NCBI GenBank assembly: GCA_023663185.1
Contig: JAMPHY010000001.1
Coordinates: 438,994-502,993, forward strand
DNA length: 64,000 nucleotides
Direction of reading: 5' to 3'
Source: Clostridiales bacterium
GTDB lineage: Bacteria; Bacillota; Clostridia; Lachnospirales; Lachnospiraceae
Part shown: in pieces, positions 8,172 to 18,069 of the stretch
Numbering within the stretch: position 1 is the first letter of the stretch
Layout of the letters: every line of letters starts with the position of its first letter
The notes under the pieces: generated by a model
Database searches by the model: none
Told to the model about the DNA's origin: nothing
The model's input: only the letters and a program-made list of their open reading frames with translations
Made by a program: the position numbers and the translations under genes

Positions 8172-11100
8172 TACAGTTTCCGTCTCGCAATCGTCGCGAT
8201 ATCCACCAAATCCATCTCGCCCTGCGAAGCCGCATTCTCAAGGCTGGAAACCAGCGCCGCCGCCGTATCCATCGCTGTGATACAATATATTCCCGTCTCA
8301 ATCGCAGTCCGTCTGATTATAAATCCGTCTCTGCTCTTGTCGCGTCCCTGCGTCGGCGTATCGATAACAAGGTCGATTTTATGTCCAAGAATCAAATCCA
8401 TGACCGTCGGGGATTCCTGATTAATCTTATTGACCTTTCTTGCTTTGACTCCGGCGTCATTTAAAGCCGCCGCCGTACTTCTGGTCGCATAAATGATATA
8501 GCCAAGCTTCTCAAAACGCCTTGCCACCTCGATTGCCTCTCCCTTATCCGCGTCTTTTACAGTAATAATCATCTGCTTATATTTCGGCAGATTCACGCCC
8601 GCACCCAAGAATGCCTTATAAAGCGCTTCATTGAAGGTTCTCGCGATACCAAGACACTCTCCTGTTGACTTCATTTCAGGGCCTAAGCTGATTTCCGCTC
8701 CGCGTATTTTTTCAAAAGAGAACACCGGCATCTTGATGGCAAAATAGTCCGCCGCTGGCTGTAAGCCTGGTTCAAATCCAAGCTCTTTAATCTTTTTCCC
8801 AATAATCACCTCTGTGGCAAGGTCCACTATCGGAATGCCCGTCACCTTGCTGATATAAGGAACGGTACGCGAAGAGCGGGGATTTACCTCTATTACATAG
8901 ACCTCGTCTCCTACCGCGATAAACTGTATATTAATTAAACCGATAACGTGCAGCGCTTTGGCGAGCCGTCTGGAATATTCCGCAATCGTCTCCCTGACTT
9001 TTTCACTGACGGTCGGCGCAGGATATACGGAAATGCTGTCGCCCGAATGTACTCCGGTTCTTTCTATATGCTCCATTATGCCCGGAATCAGAATATCCGT
9101 TCCGTCGCACACGGCGTCTACTTCCAGCTCTTTTCCCTGTAGATATTTGTCCACAAGAATCGGGTGCTCCTGCGCGTAACGATTGATAACCGCCATAAAT
9201 TCTTCTATTTCTTTATCAGAAATCGCTATCTGCATGCCTTGACCGCCAAGCACATATGACGGTCTTACCAGCACGGGATAGCCGAGTCTGTTCGCCACTT
9301 CCTTAGCTTCATCGGCGGTATACACGGTTCCGCCCGCCGCTCTGGGAATTTCCGTTTCTTCAAGAATTTTATCAAAAAGCTCTCTATCCTCCGCCGCGTC
9401 TACGTCTTCTGCCTTAGTTCCCAAAATCGGTACGCCCATCTTCATAAGGCTCTGTGTAAGTTTGATTGCCGTCTGTCCGCCAAACTGTACCACCGCGCCG
9501 TCCGGTTTCTCCACATTGACGATATTCTCAACGTCCTCCGGCGTAAGCGGCTCGAAATAGAGCTTATCCGCGATATCAAAGTCCGTGCTGACGGTTTCAG
9601 GATTGTTATTAATGATTATGGTCTCATAGCCCGCTTTGGCAAACGCCCATGTCGCATGTACGGAACAATAGTCAAATTCAATTCCCTGACCGATTCGGAT
9701 AGGACCTGAACCTAACACCAGCACTTTTTTCTTCGGGTGCGAATACTCAACTTCCGTCTCCGAGCCGAATACCGAATAATAATACGGCGTGCTGGCGGCA
9801 AACTCAGCCGCACAGGTATCAACCATCTTAAACGCCGCCACGATTCCGTTATCATAGCGCAGCTTTTTGATTTCAGCTTCCGTTTTCCCTGTCAATCGCG
9901 CTATGACATTGTCAGGGAACTCGATTCTTTTCGCTTCTTTTAAAAGCTCTACCGTCAACGGTCCTTTTAAAAGAGCCGCCTCCATCTCTGTCAAAATCGC
10001 AATCTTATCAATAAACCAGACGTCTACCATAGTAATCTCATGAATGGTATCATAGTCTATGCCTTTTCTTACTGCCTCCGCAATGATATAAATCCGCTGG
10101 TCGTCTACAATCTTAAGCCGCTCAAGCAGTTCTTCTTTCGATAAATCAGAAAAATCATAGCTGCGCAGGCAGTCAACATGCTGCTCTAATGAGCGTATTG
10201 CCTTCATCAGCGCACCCTCGAAGTTATCCCCGATACTCATGACCTCGCCGGTCGCCTTCATCTGCGTTGTCAGTGTGCGTTTAGCCGTAATAAATTTATC
10301 GAAAGGCAGTCTGGGTATTTTCACCACGCAGTAATCCAGCGCAGGCTCAAAACTTGCATACGTCTTGCCAGTAATAGCGTTTTTAATCTCGTCTAACGTA
10401 TATCCGAGCGCAATCTTCGCCGCAACCTTCGCAATCGGGTAGCCTGTCGCCTTAGACGCAAGCGCAGACGAGCGGCTCACACGCGGATTAACTTCAATTA
10501 CACAATATTCAAAGCTGGTCGGATGCAGGGCAAACTGCACGTTACAACCGCCTGTTATTTCCAATTCATTAATAATATTGAGCGCAGAGCTTCTAAGCAT
10601 CTGATACTCTTTATCGCTCAGCGTCTGCGACGGCGCAACCACGATACTGTCGCCTGTATGAACGCCTACAGGGTCAATGTTCTCCATATTACATACGGTA
10701 ATGCAGTTTCCGGCGCTGTCGCGCATAACTTCGTATTCTATTTCCTTCCAGCCCGCGATACAGCGCTCCACCAAAACCTGACCTACACGCGAAAGCCGCA
10801 AGCCGTTGGCGAGAATTTCCTCCATCTCTGTCCGATTGTGCGCTATGCCGCCGCCCGAACCGCCCAGTGTATACGCCGGACGCAAGACTACCGGATAACC
10901 GATTTTTCCGGCAAAAGCAACGCCATCTTCTATATTCTCAACGACTAACGAAGGGGCGCAAGGCTCGCCGATTTTCTCCATCGTTTCTTTAAATTCCAGC
11001 CTGTCCTCCGCTTTTTTAATGGTCTTAGCGGTAGTTCCCAGCAGCGTAACCCCATGCGCTTTAAGGAAGCCGCTCTCGTCTAATTCCATACCGAGATTCA

Positions 11101-11386
11101 AGCCTGCCTGTCCGCCCATATTAGGCAGAAGGCTGTCCGGCTTTTCCTTAATAATTATCTGCTCTAAGACCTTCGCCGTCAAAGGTTCGATATATACTTT
11201 ATCCGCGATATCGCCGTCTGTCATAATCGTCGCCGGATTAGAATTGACTAAGATAACCTCCATGCCCTCTTCTTTAAGGGAACGGCACGCCTGCGTGCCC
11301 GCATAGTCAAATTCCGCCGCCTGCCCGATTACAATCGGACCTGAACCAATCACCAAAACTTTTTTTACATTTGGATTCTTCGGCAT
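8171..11386 (-). CDS. carB: carbamoyl-phosphate synthase large subunit
   Basis: A full-length 1071-aa CarB, which makes carbamoyl phosphate from glutamine-derived ammonia, bicarbonate and two ATP for pyrimidine and arginine synthesis. The two homologous ATP-grasp halves start with VLVIGSGPIVIGQAAEFDYAG and VLVLGSGPIRIGQGIEFDY; the C-terminal MGS-like allosteric domain includes TPTQGRDKSRDGFIIRR. The start overlaps the end of carA by 22 bases. No pyrimidine attenuator was found in the operon leader. Confidence 0.98.
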   Translation of the reverse strand: MPKNPNVKKVLVIGSGPIVIGQAAEFDYAGTQACRSLKEEGMEVILVNSNPATIMTDGDIADKVYIEPLTAKVLEQIIIKEKPDSLLPNMGGQAGLNLGMELDESGFLKAHGVTLLGTTAKTIKKAEDRLEFKETMEKIGEPCAPSLVVENIEDGVAFAGKIGYPVVLRPAYTLGGSGGGIAHNRTEMEEILANGLRLSRVGQVLVERCIAGWKEIEYEVMRDSAGNCITVCNMENIDPVGVHTGDSIVVAPSQTLSDKEYQMLRSSALNIINELEITGGCNVQFALHPTSFEYCVIEVNPRVSRSSALASKATGYPIAKVAAKIALGYTLDEIKNAITGKTYASFEPALDYCVVKIPRLPFDKFITAKRTLTTQMKATGEVMSIGDNFEGALMKAIRSLEQHVDCLRSYDFSDLSKEELLERLKIVDDQRIYIIAEAVRKGIDYDTIHEITMVDVWFIDKIAILTEMEAALLKGPLTVELLKEAKRIEFPDNVIARLTGKTEAEIKKLRYDNGIVAAFKMVDTCAAEFAASTPYYYSVFGSETEVEYSHPKKKVLVLGSGPIRIGQGIEFDYCSVHATWAFAKAGYETIIINNNPETVSTDFDIADKLYFEPLTPEDVENIVNVEKPDGAVVQFGGQTAIKLTQSLMKMGVPILGTKAEDVDAAEDRELFDKILEETEIPRAAGGTVYTADEAKEVANRLGYPVLVRPSYVLGGQGMQIAISDKEIEEFMAVINRYAQEHPILVDKYLQGKELEVDAVCDGTDILIPGIMEHIERTGVHSGDSISVYPAPTVSEKVRETIAEYSRRLAKALHVIGLINIQFIAVGDEVYVIEVNPRSSRTVPYISKVTGIPIVDLATEVIIGKKIKELGFEPGLQPAADYFAIKMPVFSFEKIRGAEISLGPEMKSTGECLGIARTFNEALYKAFLGAGVNLPKYKQMIITVKDADKGEAIEVARRFEKLGYIIYATRSTAAALNDAGVKARKVNKINQESPTVMDLILGHKIDLVIDTPTQGRDKSRDGFIIRRTAIETGIYCITAMDTAAALVSSLENAASQGEMDLVDIATIARRKL

Positions 11387-12576
11387 TTTACTTCCTCCGT
11401 CTTCATCATCTCTATAAACCTGTCAAACAAGTCCCCCGAATCCTGCGGTCCCGGACATGCTTCCGGGTGGAATTGCACGGTAAAAATATTTTTACCTGTA
11501 TAAGAAAGCCCCTCGTTCGTACCGTCGTTTACATTGACAAAAGCCGGCACGGCAACTTTCGGATCAAGCTTACTTGTATCGACCACATATCCGTGGTTCT
11601 GGGAAGAAATGTACACCCTCCCCGTCTCCAAATCCTTTACCGGGTGGTTGCCGCCCCTATGTCCGTATTTCATCTTAAAAGTATCGGCTCCCGTAGCAAG
11701 CGCCATAAGCTGATGTCCTAAGCAGATTGCAAAAATCGGAATATCTGAAGCATAAAGCTTCTTGATTTCTTCTATAATGCTTGTACACTCCTTCGGATCC
11801 CCCGGTCCGTTGCTCAACATGATTCCCGAAGGGTGAGAGGCAAGTATTTCTTCCGCCGTGGTAAGCGCCGGATATACCGTCACATCGCAGCCCCTTGCCG
11901 CCAGTGATTTTGCAATATTAGCTTTTGCGCCAAAATCAAGCAAAGCCACCTTCAAACCTTTTCCATTAAGTTCACGCACCATGCTCGGCTTAGGCTCGCG
12001 CTTTCCTGACGCATACCCTTCCGCGTCAAAAGAAGAACTCCCCGAAACAGGACCGTTCTCTGAAAGTTCCCGGCTTCCTTTTATCTCATATTTATTTTTA
12101 CAGGTTACGGTTTCTACAACCTTGCCTGTCGTATATGCCTTTAATTTGGGAATTATTTCGTCTAACCGATATGCCGCATTGGTGGTAATCATTCCGTTCA
12201 TAGTGCCTTTTTCACGAAGTATCTTCGTAAGCGCCCTTGTGTCGATACCCGCAATACCCGGCACTCCGTTTTTTGCAAGAAATTCCTGAATTGTAATATC
12301 GCACCTGAAATTACTTGGCAGCCTGCTGAGTTCCCTGACAATGAAACCGTCACACCAAGCCTTACGCGATTCCATGTCTTCTTCGCACACCCCGTAATTA
12401 CCAATCAAAGGATATGTCATGCACACAGCCTGTCCCGCATATGAAGGATCGGTCAGCACCTCCGGATATCCCGCCATAGATGTGTTAAAAACAATCTCAC
12501 TGATAATCTCTTTATCCGCGCCGATGTGTATTCCTTCAAACACCGTACCGTCTTCTAAAATCAAAAATGCTTTCAT
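11365..12576 (-). CDS. carA: carbamoyl-phosphate synthase small subunit
   Basis: A 403-aa glutaminase subunit that supplies ammonia to CarB. The N-terminal half is the CPSase small-chain domain (FEGIHIGADKEIISEIVFNT in part); the C-terminal half is a class I glutamine amidotransferase with nucleophile C285 in AICLGHQ, SNGPGDP and a VQFHPEACPGP histidine/glutamate. MKAFLILEDG at 12576 was chosen over an upstream in-frame ATG at 12627 because AAGGAAG precedes it and family members start here. Confidence 0.97.
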   Translation of the reverse strand: MKAFLILEDGTVFEGIHIGADKEIISEIVFNTSMAGYPEVLTDPSYAGQAVCMTYPLIGNYGVCEEDMESRKAWCDGFIVRELSRLPSNFRCDITIQEFLAKNGVPGIAGIDTRALTKILREKGTMNGMITTNAAYRLDEIIPKLKAYTTGKVVETVTCKNKYEIKGSRELSENGPVSGSSSFDAEGYASGKREPKPSMVRELNGKGLKVALLDFGAKANIAKSLAARGCDVTVYPALTTAEEILASHPSGIMLSNGPGDPKECTSIIEEIKKLYASDIPIFAICLGHQLMALATGADTFKMKYGHRGGNHPVKDLETGRVYISSQNHGYVVDTSKLDPKVAVPAFVNVNDGTNEGLSYTGKNIFTVQFHPEACPGPQDSGDLFDRFIEMMKTEEVKCRRIQM

Positions 12577-12615
12577 ATGAGTAACCCTGCTTCCTTTCCC
12601 AAAAAGACCTAGCAT

Positions 12616-12645
12616 ATTATAGCACATGACAGTCTATTTTGCCAA
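12616..12645 (-). promoter_or_regulatory. promoter of carAB-queH-argS inside the end of the capA-like gene
   Basis: TTGGCA (12640-12645) and TATAAT (12616-12621) are 18 bases apart on the minus strand, with an extended TGC before the -10 box. The -35 box lies in the last codons of the upstream CapA-like gene. The leader to carA is only about 30 bases. Confidence 0.75.
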
Positions 12646-14085
12646 CACCATACTTCCAAAAGTCTCCTGACTCTGCTTAAGCAAGTCTTCAAGATGAAGC
12701 ACTTCCCCGTTCTCATATTTGCGTATGCCGTGGCGCTGCGCCATTTCCTCGGTATACTCCTCAAGAAAATATACATTTTCCAATCTGAAAGCGCTGTTAT
12801 ACTGGCACACCAGCGGAATTACTCCCGTATCTGTATCGGCAATCGCTACGCCGTCCTCAGTCACATGAAAAGTCACCCACGCCATAGCTTCAAGCATACA
12901 TTTTGTCTGCTTTTGCAAAGACACATAATTGCCCAAAGAATAATAACATAATGCACGATTGCCATTATCGCCCCTAATCCATTCCACCGGCTGCGGCACA
13001 TGCGGGTGCGTCCCGATAATCAAATCCGCCCCTGCTTCCGTCATTTCCATAGCAAACTTAGTCTGATATGTCGAGGGCTTAGTCTTATATTCCGTCCCCC
13101 AGTGCGGAAAAACAATCACGATATCCGCCATTTCCCTTGCCGCCCTGATATCCTCAATAACTTGGGGATTTAATGTGGTAAAGTCTATCGCACCCGACTT
13201 TTCATTATAATTACACAACATATTCAGGTGTTTCCTTAAAGAAGGTCCTATGGTTTCGCTGTTGGGACCGTATGTATAATTCAAAATGGCAAATCTTACG
13301 CCCTTAATCTCAAGTATGGGTATATCTGCTGTCAGTTCGTCTCCTGCTCCGCTTTCTGTTTCCTCTGCTGCTTCTTCTCCCTTTATGCCCGTCACCAATA
13401 TCTCCGGATACTTTTCCCAAAAAGACATGCAGTAATTTATACCTTTTATCCCTTGATCTGCGGCGTGGTTGGTCGCGTGAAGCACCACGTTAAAGCCCGC
13501 CGCCGCGATAGCGTCGCCCACCTCGATAGGCGAGTTGAATTTAGGATATCCCGAAAATCCAAGCTCATTTCCGGCAAAAATAGTTTCCTGATTGATGACC
13601 TTAATATCTGCATTGTCAAGGTGTCCTGCTATATTTTCAAATAAAAAAGAGTAATTCATACTTCCATCGTCTAACATACCGGTCTTTATAATGCCCGAAT
13701 GTAACAGATTGTCGCCTATCGCCATCAGGGTTATGTCGTATTCTTCAAATGTGGGGGTATTATCCGCTGTCGTCGGCGTTTCATTTGTTCCTGCGTCTAC
13801 GCCTGCCTGCGCCTCTCCAAATGTCGCTATCTCGTCAGCCGCCACTGCTCCTTCAACCGTTGCTCCTTCTACAACTGCTTCCGACTCTCCAACCGCTCCT
13901 GTATTGCCAGCCTTCTCAGCTCCTCCAGCCATTGCTTCCGCTTCTTCCCCTACCGCTTCCGTAACTTCTCCGGCAACCGCAAGGACTTCCGTTTTGTACA
14001 GATAGATATATATAAATGTGGCAAAATAAATTATTGCCATTATTATAGTCGAGAATAAAAACGACAACTTCAATGTTCTTTTCAC
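12634..14085 (-). CDS. CapA family metallophosphatase-like protein, membrane-anchored
   Basis: A 483-aa protein with an N-terminal transmembrane anchor (residues ~7-30), then a ~90-residue low-complexity linker rich in Ala, Glu, Gly and Thr, then a PGA_cap domain from about residue 118. Motifs include LMAIGDNLLH, FAGNELGFSGYPKFNSP, HATNHAADQG, IVFPHWGTEY and IIGTHPHVPQPVEWI. CapA-like proteins act outside the cell in poly-gamma-glutamate or related polymer handling; the exact substrate here is unknown. There are no capB/capC partners nearby. It is upstream of carA on the same strand. Confidence 0.88.
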   Translation of the reverse strand: MKRTLKLSFLFSTIIMAIIYFATFIYIYLYKTEVLAVAGEVTEAVGEEAEAMAGGAEKAGNTGAVGESEAVVEGATVEGAVAADEIATFGEAQAGVDAGTNETPTTADNTPTFEEYDITLMAIGDNLLHSGIIKTGMLDDGSMNYSFLFENIAGHLDNADIKVINQETIFAGNELGFSGYPKFNSPIEVGDAIAAAGFNVVLHATNHAADQGIKGINYCMSFWEKYPEILVTGIKGEEAAEETESGAGDELTADIPILEIKGVRFAILNYTYGPNSETIGPSLRKHLNMLCNYNEKSGAIDFTTLNPQVIEDIRAAREMADIVIVFPHWGTEYKTKPSTYQTKFAMEMTEAGADLIIGTHPHVPQPVEWIRGDNGNRALCYYSLGNYVSLQKQTKCMLEAMAWVTFHVTEDGVAIADTDTGVIPLVCQYNSAFRLENVYFLEEYTEEMAQRHGIRKYENGEVLHLEDLLKQSQETFGSMVLAK

Positions 14086-14165
14086 GCCAAATCACCACCC
14101 TGCATTATGTCAACTTATATTTATTTTACGGACAGTCTGCCACATTGTACATGCTTTTTGCTGCG

Positions 14166-15461
14166 CTACCTGCTTATCGCGTTTGGATATATCCTCTCCA
14201 TTCTTTCATCGCCAAAGCGTTCATCAATCACACGCTCCCAGCCATGCGCCGCCGCTTTGCCGTCTGCGCGTGAGTCATACCTTATTAAAGCCATCATGGA
14301 AACCACAATGTTTACTGTCATAAATACCATCATTATGCCGGTCAGCCACCTGCCCGTCTTTTCCAAAAGAATGCTTATAAGCCTCTCAACCTTGGGATAC
14401 AGCCCTTTAATCCACACTACGCCTGCAATTCCCCAGAACAGACAGTATAACAGATTAATCCTTCCGCCTAAGTTAAAAGGCATAGAACTGTAATCCCAGA
14501 AAACCTTACCGAATATAAGCTCCGTAAATACGCTGCATATATATTCATAGGCTCCGCCCAGCAAAACGCCTACAAAGAAAATGCGGTGTTCCTGCTTGTC
14601 CTTGTCACGATAAAGCAGTACCGTCACAATAGCGATGGCAAGCCCCCACACGACGCTGAACGGTCCCCATACCAGACTGCTCCTGCTCATCCACGCCCCT
14701 GTCGTAACACGGCAGAACAGAGTTTCCACAATGTCGCCCGCCAAAGCGCCGAACATAAACAACCAAAAGACCTGAACTGCACCGCACCTGTCGCCATTCT
14801 TATCTTTTTCAGTTTCAGGCTCGATAAGAACCGACGGATACGACCTTCCTATTCTTCTTTCAATGCGTCCCGAAAGCTTGGACGCAAGCATAAACGTCAA
14901 CCGCTGAAGCTTGTGGTTCCAACTAAGAAGCCGCGGAAGCCGCTCTTCCATATGAGATACCAACATAAAAGAACCCAGCAAATCCACCGCGCCTACTGCC
15001 GTAAGCGCCCAGATAAGCGCCTGCCCCGCTATTGACGGCAGACTGTGGTAAATCCCCAGAATCACTCCGTTTCCATAGCGCAACGCCAAAAAACCCAGAA
15101 TACCCCAGAGTATAGAATACTGCAAACAGATATATCCGTCGAAATTCCACTTTTTCGCGGAATAATCCCACCATTTCTTATGTTTCAGCCTTTCCAGTAT
15201 CTTTCCGGCAAACCACTCCATAGCGGTAGCTACCGCCGTACAACCCAAAAAGAGAAACGTCGCATTATCCTTAAGCTCATACAAAAATACCGTCAGTACC
15301 ACTCCGGTAAGTCCATAGAGAAAGCAGAACGGTCCCGACGCGAAACCGCGGTTCCTAAAGTCCTTTTCCTTTATCGTCGCAACCGTCGTCTCCGCCAGCC
15401 ACCCCAGAAAAGAATATGTATAAAAAAGTATAGCAAGTTCATAAAAATAAGTAATCTTCAT
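14166..15461 (-). CDS. CmpB-like putative ABC-transporter permease with a duplicated domain
   Basis: A 431-aa polytopic membrane protein of the ABC_trans_CmpB (putative ABC transporter type IV) family. The ~160-residue unit occurs twice. The first copy (residues ~8-180) has YSFLGWLAE, RGFASGPFCFLYG and WWDYSAKKWNFDGYICL; the second (~226-410) has GDIVETL, LVWGPFSVVWG and FWDYSSMPFNLGGRINL. A charged linker separates them. No ATPase partner is nearby, so transport activity is only a family-based guess. Confidence 0.8.
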   Translation of the reverse strand: MKITYFYELAILFYTYSFLGWLAETTVATIKEKDFRNRGFASGPFCFLYGLTGVVLTVFLYELKDNATFLFLGCTAVATAMEWFAGKILERLKHKKWWDYSAKKWNFDGYICLQYSILWGILGFLALRYGNGVILGIYHSLPSIAGQALIWALTAVGAVDLLGSFMLVSHMEERLPRLLSWNHKLQRLTFMLASKLSGRIERRIGRSYPSVLIEPETEKDKNGDRCGAVQVFWLFMFGALAGDIVETLFCRVTTGAWMSRSSLVWGPFSVVWGLAIAIVTVLLYRDKDKQEHRIFFVGVLLGGAYEYICSVFTELIFGKVFWDYSSMPFNLGGRINLLYCLFWGIAGVVWIKGLYPKVERLISILLEKTGRWLTGIMMVFMTVNIVVSMMALIRYDSRADGKAAAHGWERVIDERFGDERMERIYPNAISR

Positions 15462-15553
15462 TGCATTTTCTCCAGCCTGTACCTTAATTTCTGCAAATAA
15501 AAACAGCCATACTATGAATTATAGCATATGAATCTAACAAACAAAATTTACAA

Positions 15554-16006
15554 TTAACTGTCAAGTTTTAAAACCATAAATACATCGGCTGCATAATTAT
15601 TATTATATCTTTCAATCCTCACAAATCCCATTTTTTCATATAAAGAAATAGCCTTTGTACTTGATGATAATGTATCAAGATACATCTCTTTGTAGCCGTC
15701 TTGCCCAGCTTTCAATATGGCAGTTTTTAGTAGTTGATACCCTAATCCTTTTTTATGATACTGTTCCAAAAGATATAATGATTTCAGTTCACAATGTTCA
15801 TCATTTATTTTTTTCAATGCAACCGTACCAATCATATTTTCCTCGTCGAACAAACACCAAAAATATTCAAAATATTCATCAATATCATAATACATTTTAT
15901 GGCGTCCGGCTAATTCTAAACTTCTGCTTGATTGTGGTAAACATATTTCTAAAAATTGAAATAAGCGCTTATTATATTGACTATTATATTTCTTTATTGA
16001 GAACAT
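15554..16006 (-). CDS. GNAT family N-acetyltransferase
   Basis: A 150-aa GCN5-type acetyltransferase. The acetyl-CoA binding motif is LLEQYHKKGLGYQLLKTAI, preceded by the NMIGTVALKKINDEHCELKSLYL strands and followed by YLDTLSSSTKAISLYEKMGF. AAGGAG lies 5 bases before the start. It is 15 bases downstream of the MATE gene, on the same strand and equally AT-rich, so the two probably form an operon. The acetyl acceptor is unknown. Confidence 0.9.
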   Translation of the reverse strand: MFSIKKYNSQYNKRLFQFLEICLPQSSRSLELAGRHKMYYDIDEYFEYFWCLFDEENMIGTVALKKINDEHCELKSLYLLEQYHKKGLGYQLLKTAILKAGQDGYKEMYLDTLSSSTKAISLYEKMGFVRIERYNNNYAADVFMVLKLDS

Positions 16007-16021
16007 TTTACTCCTTAAATT

Positions 16022-17389
16022 TTAAGACATTTTGTAATTAAGCCATTTCCCATTGATAAATCGTGTTGTAAATATAATTGCTCTGACAATCCAATCAGCA
16101 AACATTCCAATCCACATTGCCATAAGCCCCATGTGAAACACTCTTGCAAGAAAAATGCCGAGTGCCACACGGCAGCCCCACATAATACTGACAGAAACTA
16201 TCATCGAAAATTTTACATCGCCCGCCGCCCGAAGTCCATATGGCAGACCAAATGCACCTACCCACACCAATGGTTTTATAACCGTCATTGCAGCAACCAA
16301 TTCAAAACACATCTGCGCTGCCTCAGCCTCCATACCAGCAAGCCATGTTACAGGCTTTGTAATTGCAAATACCAAAAGGCACGAAACTAATGTTCCAATC
16401 CCTGCTATGCGCATTAGTTTTACGATATAATATTTTGCCTCTTCTTTCCTGTCTGCACCAATACACTGACCAACCACCGTCATAAGCCCAATTCCCACGC
16501 TGTTCCCGAAAATACCGTTTACATTCTCAAAGATATTTGTCATTGCCTGTGCTGACATTGCTATTGTCCCCATTGTCGAAACAGTAGACTGAACAGCAAG
16601 TTTTCCAAACTGAAACATTCCATTCTCAATTCCTGACGGAACACCTATCGCCATTATCGCTAATATAAGTGGTATATCGGGGCGGATTTTTAAATAATTC
16701 TTTATTACAAGTGTCTGTCTTGGTTTTCTTAGGCAATAAAAAATCACCACTGTACAAAACACCCTCGATAAAAGCGTGGCAAGGGCAGCCCCCGCCACAC
16801 CCCACTTAAAACCATAGATAAATATTGCATTACCCGTAACATTTATAACATTTGAAACAACAGATACTTTTGTTGGGAATTTTGAATTACCCGATGCCCT
16901 GTAAAAAGCTGCCCCCGCACTAAACAATGCTAAAAATGGGTAGGAAATAACAGTTATCATAAAATAAACTAATGAATTTTCCATAACAGAGGCTTCAACA
17001 GTCCCAAATATCAACTGCAAAAGTCCCTCTCCGCACAAAATACAAAACACTGTTATTGAGAGCGAAATTACAAGCACCGTAAGCACAACCTGTTCCGCCG
17101 CCCTGTTACTTTCTTTTTTATTTCCGCTGCCAATATACTGTGAGCAGATAATAGTTGCACCTGCTGCCATTGCCGAAAATATTTGTATGACAAGATTATT
17201 TATAGAGTCCACAAGAGATACTGCCGATATTGCTACACTTCCGACAGTTGAAACCATCATTGTATCTACCATTCCCATAAAAGAGTTTAAAAACTGCTCT
17301 ATGATTATCGGCAAAAGCAGCAAAAACAAGGTTCTGTTATTAAACAGAATATTTTCCCAATCTATCTGCTTTTTTTCATATAGTTTCAT
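16022..17389 (-). CDS. MATE family efflux transporter
   Basis: A 455-aa protein with about 12 membrane helices and MATE features: LPIIIEQFLNSFMGMVDTMMVS at the N terminus, symmetric halves, and GIGLMTVVGQCIGADRKEEAK opening the second half. It would export cationic drugs or metabolites with Na+ or H+ exchange. AGGAGA precedes the start by 9 bases. It lies 33 bases after the type III toxin gene, so read-through from the toxin is possible. Confidence 0.93.
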   Translation of the reverse strand: MKLYEKKQIDWENILFNNRTLFLLLLPIIIEQFLNSFMGMVDTMMVSTVGSVAISAVSLVDSINNLVIQIFSAMAAGATIICSQYIGSGNKKESNRAAEQVVLTVLVISLSITVFCILCGEGLLQLIFGTVEASVMENSLVYFMITVISYPFLALFSAGAAFYRASGNSKFPTKVSVVSNVINVTGNAIFIYGFKWGVAGAALATLLSRVFCTVVIFYCLRKPRQTLVIKNYLKIRPDIPLILAIMAIGVPSGIENGMFQFGKLAVQSTVSTMGTIAMSAQAMTNIFENVNGIFGNSVGIGLMTVVGQCIGADRKEEAKYYIVKLMRIAGIGTLVSCLLVFAITKPVTWLAGMEAEAAQMCFELVAAMTVIKPLVWVGAFGLPYGLRAAGDVKFSMIVSVSIMWGCRVALGIFLARVFHMGLMAMWIGMFADWIVRAIIFTTRFINGKWLNYKMS

Positions 17390-17422
17390 TTCAAGTTATC
17401 TCCTAAAATACAACCATCACAC

Positions 17423-17857
17423 TTATTTATATATGTATTCCTCAAAATACTGCAATGTGGAAAATTTACAATATTCAGCATTATGTTGTTCTTTAATATT
17501 TAATTTCGCTTTCTTATAATTAGCAATACACTTTTCCATTTTTTCTTTTACACGTCTTTCTTTTCCTAAAAGATGTTTATACTCTTTTTGACGTATAAAA
17601 ACTTTTTCATCAGATATGTATTCATCATCTAATATTATAACAGCTTTAGTAAAATCCAGACCATGTCGTGCCTGCTTATCAGTCCATAAAACATCTGTGG
17701 TATGAGATATATCAGATCTTAAAGGAACAGCAAATTTCAAGCCATTAATATCTGTAATAACTTGTGTATATGGTCGATTTTCTTTTATCAGTAATTCAGG
17801 AAATTGCTCGCTTGGGTATTTCTTATAAAATTTATCCGATAAATGCTTAAATTCCAT
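17423..17857 (-). CDS. type III toxin-antitoxin endoribonuclease toxin (ToxN/AbiQ/CptN-like)
   Basis: A 144-aa protein. Sequence features fit the ToxN/AbiQ superfamily: DKFYKKYPSEQFPELLIKENRPY, then INGLKFAVPLRSDISH with the conserved Y/F-x-x-P-L-x-S strand, then AVIILDDEYI and a basic C-terminal helical region. ATG 17857 follows GGAGG by 5 bases; a longer frame from 17905 would start inside the terminator hairpin. The gene directly follows a repeat-containing RNA with its own promoter and a leaky terminator, the defining layout of type III systems. The protein would cut RNA and be held inactive by its RNA antitoxin. It could serve in phage defence. Confidence 0.82.
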   Translation of the reverse strand: MEFKHLSDKFYKKYPSEQFPELLIKENRPYTQVITDINGLKFAVPLRSDISHTTDVLWTDKQARHGLDFTKAVIILDDEYISDEKVFIRQKEYKHLLGKERRVKEKMEKCIANYKKAKLNIKEQHNAEYCKFSTLQYFEEYIYK

Positions 17858-17876
17858 CATATCCTCCGTATAGTAA

Positions 17877-17901
17877 AATACTCCTACATTAGAGTAGGAG
17901 T
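17877..17901 (-). terminator. intrinsic terminator between RNA antitoxin and toxin
   Basis: On the minus strand ACTCCTAC-TCTAAT-GTAGGAGT is followed by ATTTTACT. A short T tract suggests partial read-through into the toxin gene, as is usual in type III loci. Confidence 0.8.
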
Positions 17902-18063
17902 ACAAGATAACATCTTCCCATTGAGCTTTTTTTAGTTTACCCTGTTCGTGGCTCTACGAACCAGTCTTCCAATTGAGTATTTCTTTCTTTAACGTTGCGT
18001 TACTCTACGACAACATCTTCATACGAAGAAATTGAGAAGATGTAGAAATCATTTTGATTTCTT
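17902..18063 (-). ncRNA. type III RNA antitoxin (repeat RNA)
   Basis: Two ~51-52 base units begin with GAAGAtG at 18020 and GAAGAcT at 17969; a third partial copy begins at 17917. Each full unit holds a hairpin around a GTAGAG/GTAGAGCC core: GTTGtCGT pairs with ACGCAAC in unit 1 and GTTCGT with ACGAAC in unit 2, so the arms change together. Each unit ends with an A-rich run and CTCAATKG. A further hairpin (ACATCTTC/GAAGATGT) opens the RNA. In type III systems such units are cut by the toxin into pseudoknots that bind and block it. Confidence 0.8.
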
Positions 18064-18069
18064 GTATTT

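Noticed and set aside
12577..12633. Pyrimidine attenuator or PyrR site before carA
   Set aside because: The leader is only ~30 bases and holds no terminator or anti-terminator pair.
13691..14005. Ser/Pro/Ala-rich 104-aa frame on the plus strand
   Set aside because: It is the complement of the Ala/Glu/Gly linker of the CapA-like protein, and has no ribosome binding site.
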